This document shows, piece by piece, positions 17,784 to 27,104 of a DNA stretch of 58,808 bases. Positions within the stretch are counted from its first letter, which is position 1. Every line of letters starts with the position of its first letter. The stretch spans positions 1 to 58,808 of the forward strand of contig CAVFJY010000007.1 in assembly GCA_963623365.1 (NCBI GenBank), given 5' to 3'. Position numbers and translations under genes: made by a program. The DNA comes from UBA2834 sp963623365 (GTDB lineage Bacteria; Patescibacteriota; Saccharimonadia; Saccharimonadales; Saccharimonadaceae). The notes beneath the pieces were generated by a model, which saw only the letters and a list, made by a program, of their open reading frames with translations, searched no databases and was not told the DNA's origin.

Positions 17784-17992
17784 AAGTAATATCCTGACTT
17801 TATAATTATTGTTTTATTATACCGATTTTTTACACATTTTTCAAGGGTTTTTCCACAGCTGAGCTTCCCTGTTTAACGATAGCTTGGGGAAAAATCTCAT
17901 CTGTTAGGCGAAAAACATATTATAAAATATTATTTTGAACTACAAAAAGCTGTGGAAAAGTCGTATAATTACCCCAAGAGAAGGAGGTTGAG
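17784..17992. other. rpmH-dnaA intergenic region, origin-associated
   Basis: AT-rich 209-bp gap with two DnaA boxes (TTTTCCACA at 17849-17857 on +, and 17951-17959 on -). The second box lies immediately upstream of the dnaA -10 box TATAAT (17964-17969), so DnaA probably represses its own gene here. An AGAAGGAGG ribosome binding site precedes dnaA. Confidence 0.6.
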
Positions 17993-19378
17993 ATGCCAAA
18001 TGAGTGGCAGACAGTGCTGGATGAGTTAAAAACCAGAGTGACTGATATGGCTTTTGAGACCTATTTCAAAAACTTGCGCTTCATAACGAATGAGGACGGA
18101 AATTTGGTGCTGGCAGCAAAAAATATGTTTGTTAAGGCAAGCATTGAAGGTAAATATAATGCGGTTTTAAAGGAAGCATTACAAGCGGGCGGGATTGAAT
18201 ATGCGGATATGAAAATCGTGATTGATGACACAAAAAATAAGACGACAGCGAAACGGGCGGTAGAAATCTTGCCAACCGAGACGAAGCCAATAAGCGTGAA
18301 GTCAGATTACACGCGACCAGTAGTGTCAGTAAGTGCAACACCGAGCCGGAGTAAGAATGAATCGGGCTTAAATCCGAATTATCGCTTTGAAAATTATATT
18401 GTAGGCAGCAATAATGATTTGGCAGTGAGTGCGGCGCATGCAATTGTGGAAAACCCTGGTTTGCGTTATAACCCATATTTCTTATACGGTGGGTCAGGTT
18501 TAGGTAAAACACATTTGATTCAGGCGATTGGTAATGAAATCTTAGCACAGCACCCAGAGATGAAAGTGTTATACGTAACAATTGAGCAGTTTTACCACGA
18601 ATTCGTAGAAGCAATGCGAAAAAAGCTGGATGGCTTTACGGAAAAATACCGCAAGGTTGATGTGCTAATCGTGGACGATTTCCAATATATTGAAGGTAAA
18701 GACAAGTCGCAAGTGGAATTTTTCCACACATTTAATGATTTACATCAACGCGGCAAACAGATTATTGTAAGTAGTGACCGTTTACCAAATCAAATTGCAA
18801 CAGTAGATCAACGCTTGGCATCCCGCTTAATGATGGGCGTGCCAGTAGATATTCAATTCCCGGATTTTGAGACGCGTTGCGCAATTATTAAAGCGAAAGC
18901 GGAACTGCTACATGCAGAAATTGGCGATAATGCGGTGGAATATTTGGCGAAAAATATTCAGACTAATATTCGCGACCTCGAAGGGCAATTGAATTCCATT
19001 CTATTATTATCGGAAATGCGCGGAATTACACCAGACGAGATTGTGTCAGAGGGACTAATTAATTCGCCGCGCGAAGAAACAAAGCGGCGTTCGATTTCGC
19101 CGAAACAGGTGGTGGAAAAAGTGGCAAAATATTATAACTTGGGATCAAAAGATTTGTATGGCACAAGTCGAGTAAAAGATATTAAATCGGCGCGACAAGT
19201 AGCAATGTATTTAATGAAAGATCAGCTGGGACTGAGTACGGTAAAAATTGGCAATGAATTCAATAAAGACCATACGACAATTATGCATGGGATTAAAGTG
19301 GTTGAGAAAGCGCTGAAAACAGATTTTAATCTACGCTCCCAGATTAGCGATTTGAGGGAAAAAATTTATGCGAGTTAA
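17993..19378 (+). CDS. dnaA: Chromosomal replication initiator DnaA
   Basis: A 461-residue AAA+ initiator that binds DnaA boxes and opens oriC. Domain I is at the N-terminus (WQTVLDELKTRV). A short linker follows, then the AAA+ core with Walker A GGSGLGKT (~166-173) and Walker B VLIVDDFQYI. Domain IV ends with the DNA-binding signature DHTTIMHGIKVVEKA. It has normal family length and a strong Shine-Dalgarno. Downstream lies the putative unwinding region, then dnaN and recF. Confidence 0.98.
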   Translation: MPNEWQTVLDELKTRVTDMAFETYFKNLRFITNEDGNLVLAAKNMFVKASIEGKYNAVLKEALQAGGIEYADMKIVIDDTKNKTTAKRAVEILPTETKPISVKSDYTRPVVSVSATPSRSKNESGLNPNYRFENYIVGSNNDLAVSAAHAIVENPGLRYNPYFLYGGSGLGKTHLIQAIGNEILAQHPEMKVLYVTIEQFYHEFVEAMRKKLDGFTEKYRKVDVLIVDDFQYIEGKDKSQVEFFHTFNDLHQRGKQIIVSSDRLPNQIATVDQRLASRLMMGVPVDIQFPDFETRCAIIKAKAELLHAEIGDNAVEYLAKNIQTNIRDLEGQLNSILLLSEMRGITPDEIVSEGLINSPREETKRRSISPKQVVEKVAKYYNLGSKDLYGTSRVKDIKSARQVAMYLMKDQLGLSTVKIGNEFNKDHTTIMHGIKVVEKALKTDFNLRSQISDLREKIYAS

Positions 19379-19632
19379 GGGAAAAATTGTGGAAAAATGC
19401 GTGGAGAAAAATGTGCAAAGTTGGTGGATGAAAATTGTGGAAAAACGGCAGAATAGAAGTTTTGCGCAGGAAATTAAGAAATCCACAAAAGTTATGCAGA
19501 ATTTTATCGACAAGTTTTGCACTAAAAATTTATACAGCGCTCCCCTGTTAGTTGCGAGTTTTACACTTTTTCCACATAGAACTACTATAACTACTACTAA
19601 TTTAATAATAAGGGACTTTTAAAGGAGGAGAA
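19379..19632. other. Probable oriC core between dnaA and dnaN
   Basis: The 254-bp gap holds three good DnaA boxes (19388-19396 and 19436-19444 on -, 19568-19576 on +). Directly after the last box comes a run of NAN trinucleotides (AACTACTATAACTACTACTA, 19580-19599), then an A/T tract to ~19611. A DnaA box followed by DnaA-trios and an AT-rich stretch is the basal unwinding arrangement described for B. subtilis oriC, which also lies between dnaA and dnaN. Confidence 0.65.
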
Positions 19633-20739
19633 ATGGAGATAGAAGTCAGACAAGATCGCTTAGCGAAAGCATTAAGCGTAGTAAGTCGCGTAGCGGCGAG
19701 TACAAAAGTTGGGTTGCCAATCTTAAGTAATGTATTACTCAGAGCAGAAGAAAAACAATTAACGCTAACTGCTACAAATATGGAATTAGCAACCGTTGAA
19801 TATGTGAATGCAAAAGCAACAAAAAATGGCACAATCACAGTGCCAGCAAAGCTATTAGCAGAATTTGTATCAAATTTACCAAAAGAGCCAGTAACTTTGA
19901 AGACGAATGGGGATAAGTTGACGATTTCGGCGGGTAAATATAAATCGACGATTAATGGGATTTTGGCGGATGATTTTCCGGAGTTGCCAAAAATTGATGA
20001 AAAAGAGGCAGTAACATTTAAAATAGGTGTGGAAATCTTTAAAGAGGCGGTGAATCAGGTGATTATTGCGGCGAGCAATGATGTAACGAGACCGGCGTTA
20101 ACGGGTGTATATTTTAATACTTATGAGGGGGCGCTGTTTATTGCGGCAACAGATGGTTACCGCTTGGCGGATCGAAAATTTGTGGATAAGGTTAAGAGTG
20201 AAATTAAAGCGATTGTGCCGCGAGATGCTTTGCAGGAAGTGTTGCGCTCGATTGCGGATAGTATGGATGAGATTGAAGTATTGATAACGGATACGCAAAT
20301 TCGCTTTAGATTAGGTGAGATCGAAATTACATCGAAATTGATTGATGCGAGTTTTCCGGATTATCGTCAGCTGATTCCAAAGACATCAGATTCGAGTATT
20401 TTGCTAGATAAGGCGGAATTGATTCGAATGACGAAAGTGGCGGCATTGTTTGCGCGCGATAGTGGCGGCTCGATTACGTGCGAGGCGAAAAAAGATGAAG
20501 GGACTTTTTCGGTGAGTGCGGTGGCGAGTGAGCTGGGTGAAAATACGGCGGCGATGGAAGCGGAAGGAATTGCGGCGGATGGAAAGGTGGCGCTGAATTC
20601 GCGTTATTTATTGGACGCGCTGAATGCAGCGATTGAGGGTAAGATAGTGTTTGGCTTGAGTGGAAAATTGGCGCCAGTAGTGATTAGAAATCAGAAGAGC
20701 CAAGATTATACGCATATTATTATGCCATTGAAGAGCTAA
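19633..20739 (+). CDS. dnaN: DNA polymerase III sliding clamp (beta)
   Basis: A 368-residue ring clamp that tethers the replicative polymerase. It shows the family start MEIEVRQDRLAKALSVVSRV, then LPILSNVLLRAE, the middle-domain RPALTGVYFNT and ATDGYRLADR, and the C-terminal YTHIIMPLKS. AAAGGAGGAG precedes the ATG. Its stop overlaps the recF start (TAATG). Confidence 0.97.
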   Translation: MEIEVRQDRLAKALSVVSRVAASTKVGLPILSNVLLRAEEKQLTLTATNMELATVEYVNAKATKNGTITVPAKLLAEFVSNLPKEPVTLKTNGDKLTISAGKYKSTINGILADDFPELPKIDEKEAVTFKIGVEIFKEAVNQVIIAASNDVTRPALTGVYFNTYEGALFIAATDGYRLADRKFVDKVKSEIKAIVPRDALQEVLRSIADSMDEIEVLITDTQIRFRLGEIEITSKLIDASFPDYRQLIPKTSDSSILLDKAELIRMTKVAALFARDSGGSITCEAKKDEGTFSVSAVASELGENTAAMEAEGIAADGKVALNSRYLLDALNAAIEGKIVFGLSGKLAPVVIRNQKSQDYTHIIMPLKS

Positions 20740-21758
20740 TGGAAATTGTTCAAAAAGTTAAGTTGCGAAATTTTCGCTGTCATAGCGAATTTGAATTGGA
20801 TTGCCGGCGGCCGACGACGCTAATTATTGGCGAGAATGGTAGTGGTAAGACGTCAATTTTGGAGGCGATATATTTAGCGCTACGGGGGAAAAGTTTTAAA
20901 GCAGTAGATCGAGAGATTCTGAAGAATGATGCGGATTTTTTTCGGGCGGAAATTGAATTAATAGAAGCGCGGAAAATAATTATCCGCTATGATGGGCAGA
21001 AAAAAGAATTTGAAATTGATAGCAAGAAGAGTTTGCGCTTGCCGAAAAAATATCGTTATCCGGTAGTGTTATTTGAGCCGGACAATATTTATTTAATCAA
21101 GTCTTCCCCGGCGCGGCGACGAGATTATTTTGATGAGTTGTTTAGGCAGATTGATGACAATTACGGTGTGGCGCTGGCGAAATATAATAAAGCGCTAAAA
21201 CAGCGAAATGATTTATTGAAAGCGGAAAATGCGACGGCGGATGATTTCTTCTCATGGGATGTGATGTGCGCAAATTATGGGGCGGAAATCCAGCAAAAAC
21301 GCCGCTGTTATATAGAAAAGATTAATGCCCTGCTGACGGAAATATATCGGAATATTGCGAAAAATACAGATGAATGTGCGATCCGATATGTAGGCGAGCA
21401 ATGCGATGAAAATAAATACCTTAGCATGCTAAAGAATAATTTACAGAAGGATTTATATTTGGGGCATACGAGTTTTGGACCACACCGAGACGATTATGAA
21501 TTCGAATTTAATGGAAAGAAGGCAGATGGGTCGGCGTCGCGCGGCGAAATGCGCTGTATTATTTTAGCGTTAAAATTTATTGAGGCGCGGATTTTAGAGG
21601 AGGCGACGAGTAAAAAGCCGGTGGTGTTGCTGGATGATATTTTTTCGGAACTGGACGATGCACGACAAAAACATCTGATTAGTAATTTTAAAGATTATCA
21701 GATGATTATTACGAGTACGGCGGTACCGGAAGAAATGCGGGTGGATAAGGAGTTATAA
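20739..21758 (+). CDS. recF: Recombination protein RecF
   Basis: A 339-residue SMC-like ATPase that loads RecA at gaps. Walker A is GENGSGKTS (~31-39); the family motif FEPDNIYLIKSSPARRRDYFD is partly seen at ~108-128; the signature is SRGEMRCIILALKF; Walker B is VVLLDDIFSELD. It starts inside the dnaN stop codon. It ends only 5 bp before the convergent secreted hydrolase gene. Confidence 0.95.
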   Translation: MEIVQKVKLRNFRCHSEFELDCRRPTTLIIGENGSGKTSILEAIYLALRGKSFKAVDREILKNDADFFRAEIELIEARKIIIRYDGQKKEFEIDSKKSLRLPKKYRYPVVLFEPDNIYLIKSSPARRRDYFDELFRQIDDNYGVALAKYNKALKQRNDLLKAENATADDFFSWDVMCANYGAEIQQKRRCYIEKINALLTEIYRNIAKNTDECAIRYVGEQCDENKYLSMLKNNLQKDLYLGHTSFGPHRDDYEFEFNGKKADGSASRGEMRCIILALKFIEARILEEATSKKPVVLLDDIFSELDDARQKHLISNFKDYQMIITSTAVPEEMRVDKEL

Positions 21759-21779
21759 GGCGCTTAATTGCCTTTATAA
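21753..21779. terminator. Hairpin shared by two convergent stop regions
   Basis: TTATAAGGC (21753-21761) pairs with GCC-T-TTATAA (21770-21779) with one bulged base. It overlaps the ends of recF and the wall hydrolase gene, which are 5 bp apart, and has no long T run. It may be a weak bidirectional terminator. Confidence 0.4.
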
Positions 21780-24208
21780 CGCCAAACACGATAATTACCG
21801 CGGCCGAGCGAATCGACGAGGCGGACGCCGTTGCTGAGCTCGCCAGAATGGTCGCCATAAGAAGCCTGAGCGGTCATAGCTTTACCGTCTTTTTCGACAT
21901 ACATTTTAATATGGCCTTCGACGGTGAGAATATCGCCTGGGCGCAAAAATGAGGTATCGCTTGGGTCGGTATAGGTAATTTCTTGCCATTTATCGGATTT
22001 TTCGAGATATGGAATTTGGGAACTGATGACGCCACAGCAAGCAAAATCTGAATCGACGCCGGAGTAGCGTACGACGGTGGCGACAAAGACATCGCAGCTG
22101 GAACCGCCTGGCATAATGCCGTCGAGTCCGACTTGAATGTAGGCACGTTTATAGTTGTCGGTTGGTGTCATGGTGCCGACATGAGAGTCGCCAACTGGCC
22201 AAGCAAAATCGAGAGCGGTTTGATTAAGGTCCATATTGCCGGCTCCAGAAATGCCGGTGCTACAGCCAGTAGAATTACTGCTGCCGCCAAGAACCTGATA
22301 GATAATGAAGGCGCCGTAATGTTGATTGGCAGGATATTCGAGCGAACCGTAATCCTGCTTAATTTGACCCCAAGTAGTTTGGTTGTAATTTGGGTCGCGC
22401 TGTTGGTCGGCGCGATTCATGACATATGGCGAACCTTCACCATTATTAGCTTCAGTTTCACTAAAGCCGAGGTCGCGCGCTTGCTGAATATATTGCTGAG
22501 CTTGACCATTATAAGTAAAGAAGAAACGCTTAACGTCGTCGTCGCTCTTAAAATTAATGCCGGAAATATAATTGTTGAGCTCGGAGATGGCATCTTTGCC
22601 CATTTGGACAAAGAGTTCGTCGGAAACCTCGATGCCTGCTTCGTATTGTTTGGTAATGACTTGGAAAATACCATTACTACACTGCCCGCCGTTACAAAGT
22701 TGGTCATGGCTAGTAGTGCGTGAGAGGCCGTTTTCGAGATAATGAATAGTGGCGATAATCTGCCACGGGATTTTAGTGCCGGAAACAATTTCTTGATAGA
22801 GAGATTTATATTCGTTGATTTTGGTCATTTGCTCGTCGGAAAGAATTTGATTGCCGGCATAGTCGCGATTAGTGCCGGAAAGATATTTGGAGCTAGAACC
22901 GTTAGAGCCACTGCGACTACCGGTGCCGCTAATAGTAGTACCGTGGAATTGCTCATAATATTTTTGCGCATCGGTGGCGCGCTCCATGTGGCTTTCAATT
23001 TGCGGGTTTTGGGGAATCTCAACTTTCTCGAGGAAATATTTGGCGGAATCATAGACGGAACTTTGGTTAAAAATGCCGGAATAGCTACTGCTGTTCTTAA
23101 GTTCGTCATAGAGGAAGGTTAATTCGAGTGAGTAAAATTGATCAGCAACTTGGTCGCCAACGGTTTCAATAAAACAATCGCCGTCGCAGCCATAGATGCT
23201 ACCGTTTTTCATGCTGTATTGGTTGGGGGTGTTGAAATATTTGAGAAGGTCGGGTGCCTGCTCTTTAATATAGTTGTACATACGGACGCGGCGACCATAA
23301 GACCATTGAATGAGGCCGAGACCATAGGCTTTTTCGGAGTTGCCGCCAAGGTCCATTGGCCAATATTGTTTATATTGGCTGCCTTCGTGCTGAACGGGGT
23401 TAAAGGAATTACTTTCATGAGCCATATTACCCATAATGCCGGCAGTTTGTTCATCAGTAAAACCGAGCGAGGTGAGACCCGACCAAATTTTTTCAGCGGC
23501 GGTAGTGCCTTTGATGGTGGCACGCCCTGTGACACAGGAGGTATTGAGGGCCTCATAAATAGTTTCGACGTAAAGATCGCGAGCGGCATTGTCGGCGGGA
23601 TGGACGGTCATGGAATCCATGGTAGCGTTGCCGGCGGCAGCTTTGCTGGCCCAGTCGGCGACGATAATATTGTCGTTAGATTCGGCATTTTGCTTGAAGA
23701 GCTGATTGTTTTGATTATAGCCAGATTGATATTGGCTAGCGGTACCATAATTAGTGACTAAAACGATTTTGCGACTAGTGCCAACGACTTGAATGAGCTC
23801 GTCGATGTCTTTTTGGGTAAGACCGTCGACGTTGTTAGAGCCGAGTTCGAATAGGATAGTGCCTTTGAGATCGGTTTGGCGCGCGATAGCAAGACCTTCG
23901 GTCCAAGTGCGGCTAACGACGGCGTCGTAACTGCTGTCGGGTAGATGGTCGAACTTGGCTTTCATCTTCTCTTTAGTGGAAGAATCGGCGAGGATAGAGT
24001 CGCCAATTACGGTGAGGTCAGAGCCGTCGTTGGAGGAACAGACTTTTTCGTCACTATCGCAATTGCCGGTGGGGTTGTAATAATAGATGCCATTGCGATT
24101 GTAATAATCGAGAGTGTCGGCGTCGGGTTTATCGGCAGCAAAAGCTGGTTGGCAAATGAGTAGCCAGGCGCAAAACATACAGGCTAAAGTTCTTAAGAAA
24201 GATTTCAT
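21764..24208 (-). CDS. Secreted multidomain peptidoglycan hydrolase with SGNH-like domain
   Basis: An 814-residue exported protein. Domains in order: signal peptide (1-25, ends AFAAD); SGNH/GDSL-like domain (~64-225) with VIGDS (Ser71), GSNN and a late TVHPAD (His203); phage-tail-lysozyme-like domain (~236-400) with AGIMGNMAHESNSFNP (Glu265) and GLGLIQW; Ser/Gly linker; lysozyme/transglycosylase-like domain (~460-640) with HYLENGLS (Glu492) and SNGIFQV; C-terminal NlpC/P60- or CHAP-like domain with SSCDVFVATVVRY (Cys705) and GHIKMYV (His766). It would cleave glycan strands and peptide bonds, and perhaps remove acyl groups. The start overlaps the membrane protein upstream by ATGA. In T4SS loci this is the place of a VirB1-like wall-opening enzyme. 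Confidence 0.8.
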   Translation of the reverse strand: MKSFLRTLACMFCAWLLICQPAFAADKPDADTLDYYNRNGIYYYNPTGNCDSDEKVCSSNDGSDLTVIGDSILADSSTKEKMKAKFDHLPDSSYDAVVSRTWTEGLAIARQTDLKGTILFELGSNNVDGLTQKDIDELIQVVGTSRKIVLVTNYGTASQYQSGYNQNNQLFKQNAESNDNIIVADWASKAAAGNATMDSMTVHPADNAARDLYVETIYEALNTSCVTGRATIKGTTAAEKIWSGLTSLGFTDEQTAGIMGNMAHESNSFNPVQHEGSQYKQYWPMDLGGNSEKAYGLGLIQWSYGRRVRMYNYIKEQAPDLLKYFNTPNQYSMKNGSIYGCDGDCFIETVGDQVADQFYSLELTFLYDELKNSSSYSGIFNQSSVYDSAKYFLEKVEIPQNPQIESHMERATDAQKYYEQFHGTTISGTGSRSGSNGSSSKYLSGTNRDYAGNQILSDEQMTKINEYKSLYQEIVSGTKIPWQIIATIHYLENGLSRTTSHDQLCNGGQCSNGIFQVITKQYEAGIEVSDELFVQMGKDAISELNNYISGINFKSDDDVKRFFFTYNGQAQQYIQQARDLGFSETEANNGEGSPYVMNRADQQRDPNYNQTTWGQIKQDYGSLEYPANQHYGAFIIYQVLGGSSNSTGCSTGISGAGNMDLNQTALDFAWPVGDSHVGTMTPTDNYKRAYIQVGLDGIMPGGSSCDVFVATVVRYSGVDSDFACCGVISSQIPYLEKSDKWQEITYTDPSDTSFLRPGDILTVEGHIKMYVEKDGKAMTAQASYGDHSGELSNGVRLVDSLGRGNYRVWRYKGN

Positions 24209-26955
24209 AAGAGATAATTCCGTTTATCGATGAAGATTGGTTCGGTGTGAGCGACGGTGACGGAATAATCTGGGATAATAGCTTGTGCGAATTGAATTTG
24301 GCTAGCTGTAGCGATTTCGACGAAGCTATAGCGGGTGGAAGGGTCGTAATTGGCAATTTCGGTAGAATATTCGGTATATTCGAGCAAGAAAGCGATGTCA
24401 TTTTTAGTGAGACCAGAAATGCGGGCGAGAGTGCCTTCGAAGGAAGTGTCGATAGGATGCTCGGCTTCATATTTTTCTTCATAAGCAAGGACGGGATTAT
24501 CGCCGCCGCTCTCTTCTTCCATGCCACTAATGATGCGCATATCTTCGATGTAGCGTTGGTAATATTTAAATTCGCTATCCCAGCGAGAGTTACTGGAGCT
24601 ATTCATACAGATTTCGCCCGTCGCCCAAGCTTCGTTGGAAACATCTTCGGCGGCGTTGACGATATCGAGGAGATCACTAACATAAGGAATATTGTTGGCG
24701 ACAGTACCAAAATCGGTTTGGAGTGCGTTTAGAATATTGGCGTCTTTGACAAACCAAGGCGAGTTGCGGTTTTTGCAATAATTAATGAATTTGGCGAGTT
24801 CGGAGCCGTCTTTAATATTGCCGTCATCGTCGAGGTTTTTAGAAACAACAGCTTGGTAGGTAGCGTCGTCGGGAGCAATGTCGATAGTTGAATAATCGGA
24901 AGTAACAATAGGAAGGCCATACATGTCACAGATGGCGTTGGCATTGCCGCTACAAGTAGTGTAGTTGGAGGTATACATGAGTTCTTCGTCGGCAGCAGAT
25001 GAAGCGGGGGTGAGTTTGCGAATGGCGGTAGCAGCGATATTATTGAAAGAGGTGATAGCGCTAACGATATTGCTGGAATAAGCCATGTAGGAGAATTTGG
25101 AGAGGAGCGAGCCAAGGAAAGTGTTGGTGCTGGTAACATCGAAAGGACTGCGGTTTAAGCGATCAATTTCGGCTTCTTGGGCAAGAGCGAGGGTGGTTTG
25201 GCGATTTTGGGCCTTGACGGCGTTAACGTCGGAGGGCATATAGGCACTACCTTGGGTAGCAAGGGAGAAATTGGCAGTAGCGGCGCCTTGAGAGAATAAT
25301 TCGCCTGCTGGGATGCCAGTATAAGTTTCGAAGATGTTGCTAGCAAAAATTTTGGCGACGTACGGAATGATGGCGCTAACGATAGCAGCAACGACGCCAG
25401 TAATGATGACGCCACCGATAGTTCTAGTAATCATACTAACGGCGAAGGAAGCGAGTTTGCCGCCTGGGACACCAGCGGTGGCGAGGGAGATAATGGCGCT
25501 AGCGGCAGAGATGCCCGCACAGGTAACGTTGGTGGCGCCAGTACTAACGACGATAGTAGTGGCAGCTTTGGTGATGTTATCGAAAGAATATGGTGCAGTC
25601 TCGCTAGCGGCGGATTTGGTGCTGCCGAGAATAAGTTTGGCGCCGGTAGACTCGAGCATAGAGCCGGTAACTTCTTTGGATTTGGCGGTGCCGTCGGAAT
25701 CGACATAATCGACAGTGGAGGTGGTCTGAGTGGTCATAAAGTTAAGAGTTTCGTTAATGGCGGCTTGATCACCTTCGCCGGCCATGGTTTTACTAATTGG
25801 CTCCATCAGGCTTAAGAAATAGGCGATGGATTGATAGATTTGATAAGCGGAGACGGCAACGGCGGCAAGATTAGCGATGCGCAGCGCAGAACAGACGGGT
25901 ACACCAACGCTAGAAACTTTAGAAGCGATGCTGTTGACCATAGAACGAGCTTTAAGCTCGGGAGTGTCGCCGTCGATATTTTTGGTGTCGACATCTTCGG
26001 ATTTGTCGAGATATTCTTCTTGGGTTTCTTCGTCGACGCCGTGTCTAATAGTGCTAACGGAACCATCGGCGCCCACGACGTAATCTGAGACGGTTTGTTT
26101 AAATTCGGTAGTATCGACATCGGAGTCGCCGGTGGATTTATAGCTGTCAAAAATGTCGCGAGTGGCGCCTTTTTGGCTATAGAATTTCATCGAGACGTCG
26201 TCGAAAAAGCCGGCGATGCGGCCGCGTTTGGCTTCATAATAAGATTCGCGAAAATTGGCGTTGGTGGCGAAGGTGTCTTGGAAATGGTTGGCGTCGATAA
26301 TTTCATTGTCGTATTTTAGGACAGTAGAGTTGCCAAAGACAGCTTGGCCGGAAACAAAATTGCCGTCGGTGTCGAGATGGCCAACTTCGATGCCATTATT
26401 TTTGAGACGTTTTTGGAGATAGGAAGAAAAAGTAGTGTATTTTTTAGTGAAATTGCTGATTTTGATTTGACCGCCGCCGTCGAGCATGTAAGACATAATG
26501 CGGGCATTGCGGGAATTATAGGAACTATATTGAACGTCAGTTGCGTTGGTATAGAGAGCGGATAGGTGTGGACCAAGGAGGGACTGGGCGCCATAAAAGA
26601 AAGCGCCGCCACCAATGAGAAGGCTGGTGATAATGGCGACAGGGCCGGCTTTTTTGAGAAGACCGCGTTTGGATTTTTGATTATTCTTCCCTTTGACGGC
26701 GTTGATGAAATTGGAGGCTTGGTTCTGTTCGGAGGATTTGGCGTCGGTGGTGGCACTACTAGTGCTAAGAATACGGCCGCCACGAGAATTGACTGCAATA
26801 GATTGAGAACTGACATGAGACTTGTCGCTTGCGCCCTGCTCTGCCTGAGCAAGCGTCTGACGAGCAATATTACTCGGACGAATATCGGCATCGGCCATAT
26901 TGTTATATGGGTCGTGCTGACTGCGATAGCGGCCATGGGTTGGTGTGGAGACCAT
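24205..26955 (-). CDS. Large membrane protein of the secretion locus, unknown function
   Basis: A 916-residue protein I do not recognise. The N-terminal ~100 residues are polar and Ser/Gln-rich with a basic KGKNNQKSKRGLLKKAG stretch before a single hydrophobic segment (~105-125). A long soluble region follows, then several hydrophobic helices around residues 335-365 and 455-535 (TIGGVIITGVVAAIVSAII), and a Cys-containing C-terminal half. It has a possible -10 sequence upstream on the minus strand, near 26975-26985, and is translationally coupled to the wall hydrolase. Its position suggests an envelope-spanning part of the T4SS or pilus; that is inference only. Confidence 0.6.
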   Translation of the reverse strand: MVSTPTHGRYRSQHDPYNNMADADIRPSNIARQTLAQAEQGASDKSHVSSQSIAVNSRGGRILSTSSATTDAKSSEQNQASNFINAVKGKNNQKSKRGLLKKAGPVAIITSLLIGGGAFFYGAQSLLGPHLSALYTNATDVQYSSYNSRNARIMSYMLDGGGQIKISNFTKKYTTFSSYLQKRLKNNGIEVGHLDTDGNFVSGQAVFGNSTVLKYDNEIIDANHFQDTFATNANFRESYYEAKRGRIAGFFDDVSMKFYSQKGATRDIFDSYKSTGDSDVDTTEFKQTVSDYVVGADGSVSTIRHGVDEETQEEYLDKSEDVDTKNIDGDTPELKARSMVNSIASKVSSVGVPVCSALRIANLAAVAVSAYQIYQSIAYFLSLMEPISKTMAGEGDQAAINETLNFMTTQTTSTVDYVDSDGTAKSKEVTGSMLESTGAKLILGSTKSAASETAPYSFDNITKAATTIVVSTGATNVTCAGISAASAIISLATAGVPGGKLASFAVSMITRTIGGVIITGVVAAIVSAIIPYVAKIFASNIFETYTGIPAGELFSQGAATANFSLATQGSAYMPSDVNAVKAQNRQTTLALAQEAEIDRLNRSPFDVTSTNTFLGSLLSKFSYMAYSSNIVSAITSFNNIAATAIRKLTPASSAADEELMYTSNYTTCSGNANAICDMYGLPIVTSDYSTIDIAPDDATYQAVVSKNLDDDGNIKDGSELAKFINYCKNRNSPWFVKDANILNALQTDFGTVANNIPYVSDLLDIVNAAEDVSNEAWATGEICMNSSSNSRWDSEFKYYQRYIEDMRIISGMEEESGGDNPVLAYEEKYEAEHPIDTSFEGTLARISGLTKNDIAFLLEYTEYSTEIANYDPSTRYSFVEIATASQIQFAQAIIPDYSVTVAHTEPIFIDKRNYLL

Positions 26956-26983
26956 AGATGTTTATATTTTATAATATTTAAGG

Positions 26984-27025
26984 TAAAAATGCAAGAAATC
27001 TCCGCGAGTGACGGAGATCTTTTGC
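26984..27025 (-). terminator. Probable terminator after virB4
   Basis: On the minus strand a stem of ATCTCCG (26998-27004) / CGGAGAT (27012-27018), with outer GCAA/TTGC pairing, is followed by a short T run (26985-26989). It separates the virB4 transcript from the next minus-strand unit. Confidence 0.5.
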
Positions 27026-27104
27026 AAGTAATGTATATTTTTTCATTATAGCACATTTGCGCAAAAAAGTCAATAGTGACGCGGTAATGGCTAATGGAGA
27101 GATG

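Noticed and set aside
19368..19622. 84-codon plus-strand frame in the dnaA-dnaN gap
   Set aside because: It covers the DnaA-box cluster, has no ribosome binding site or motif, and reads like translated DnaA boxes (repeated IVEK-type segments).
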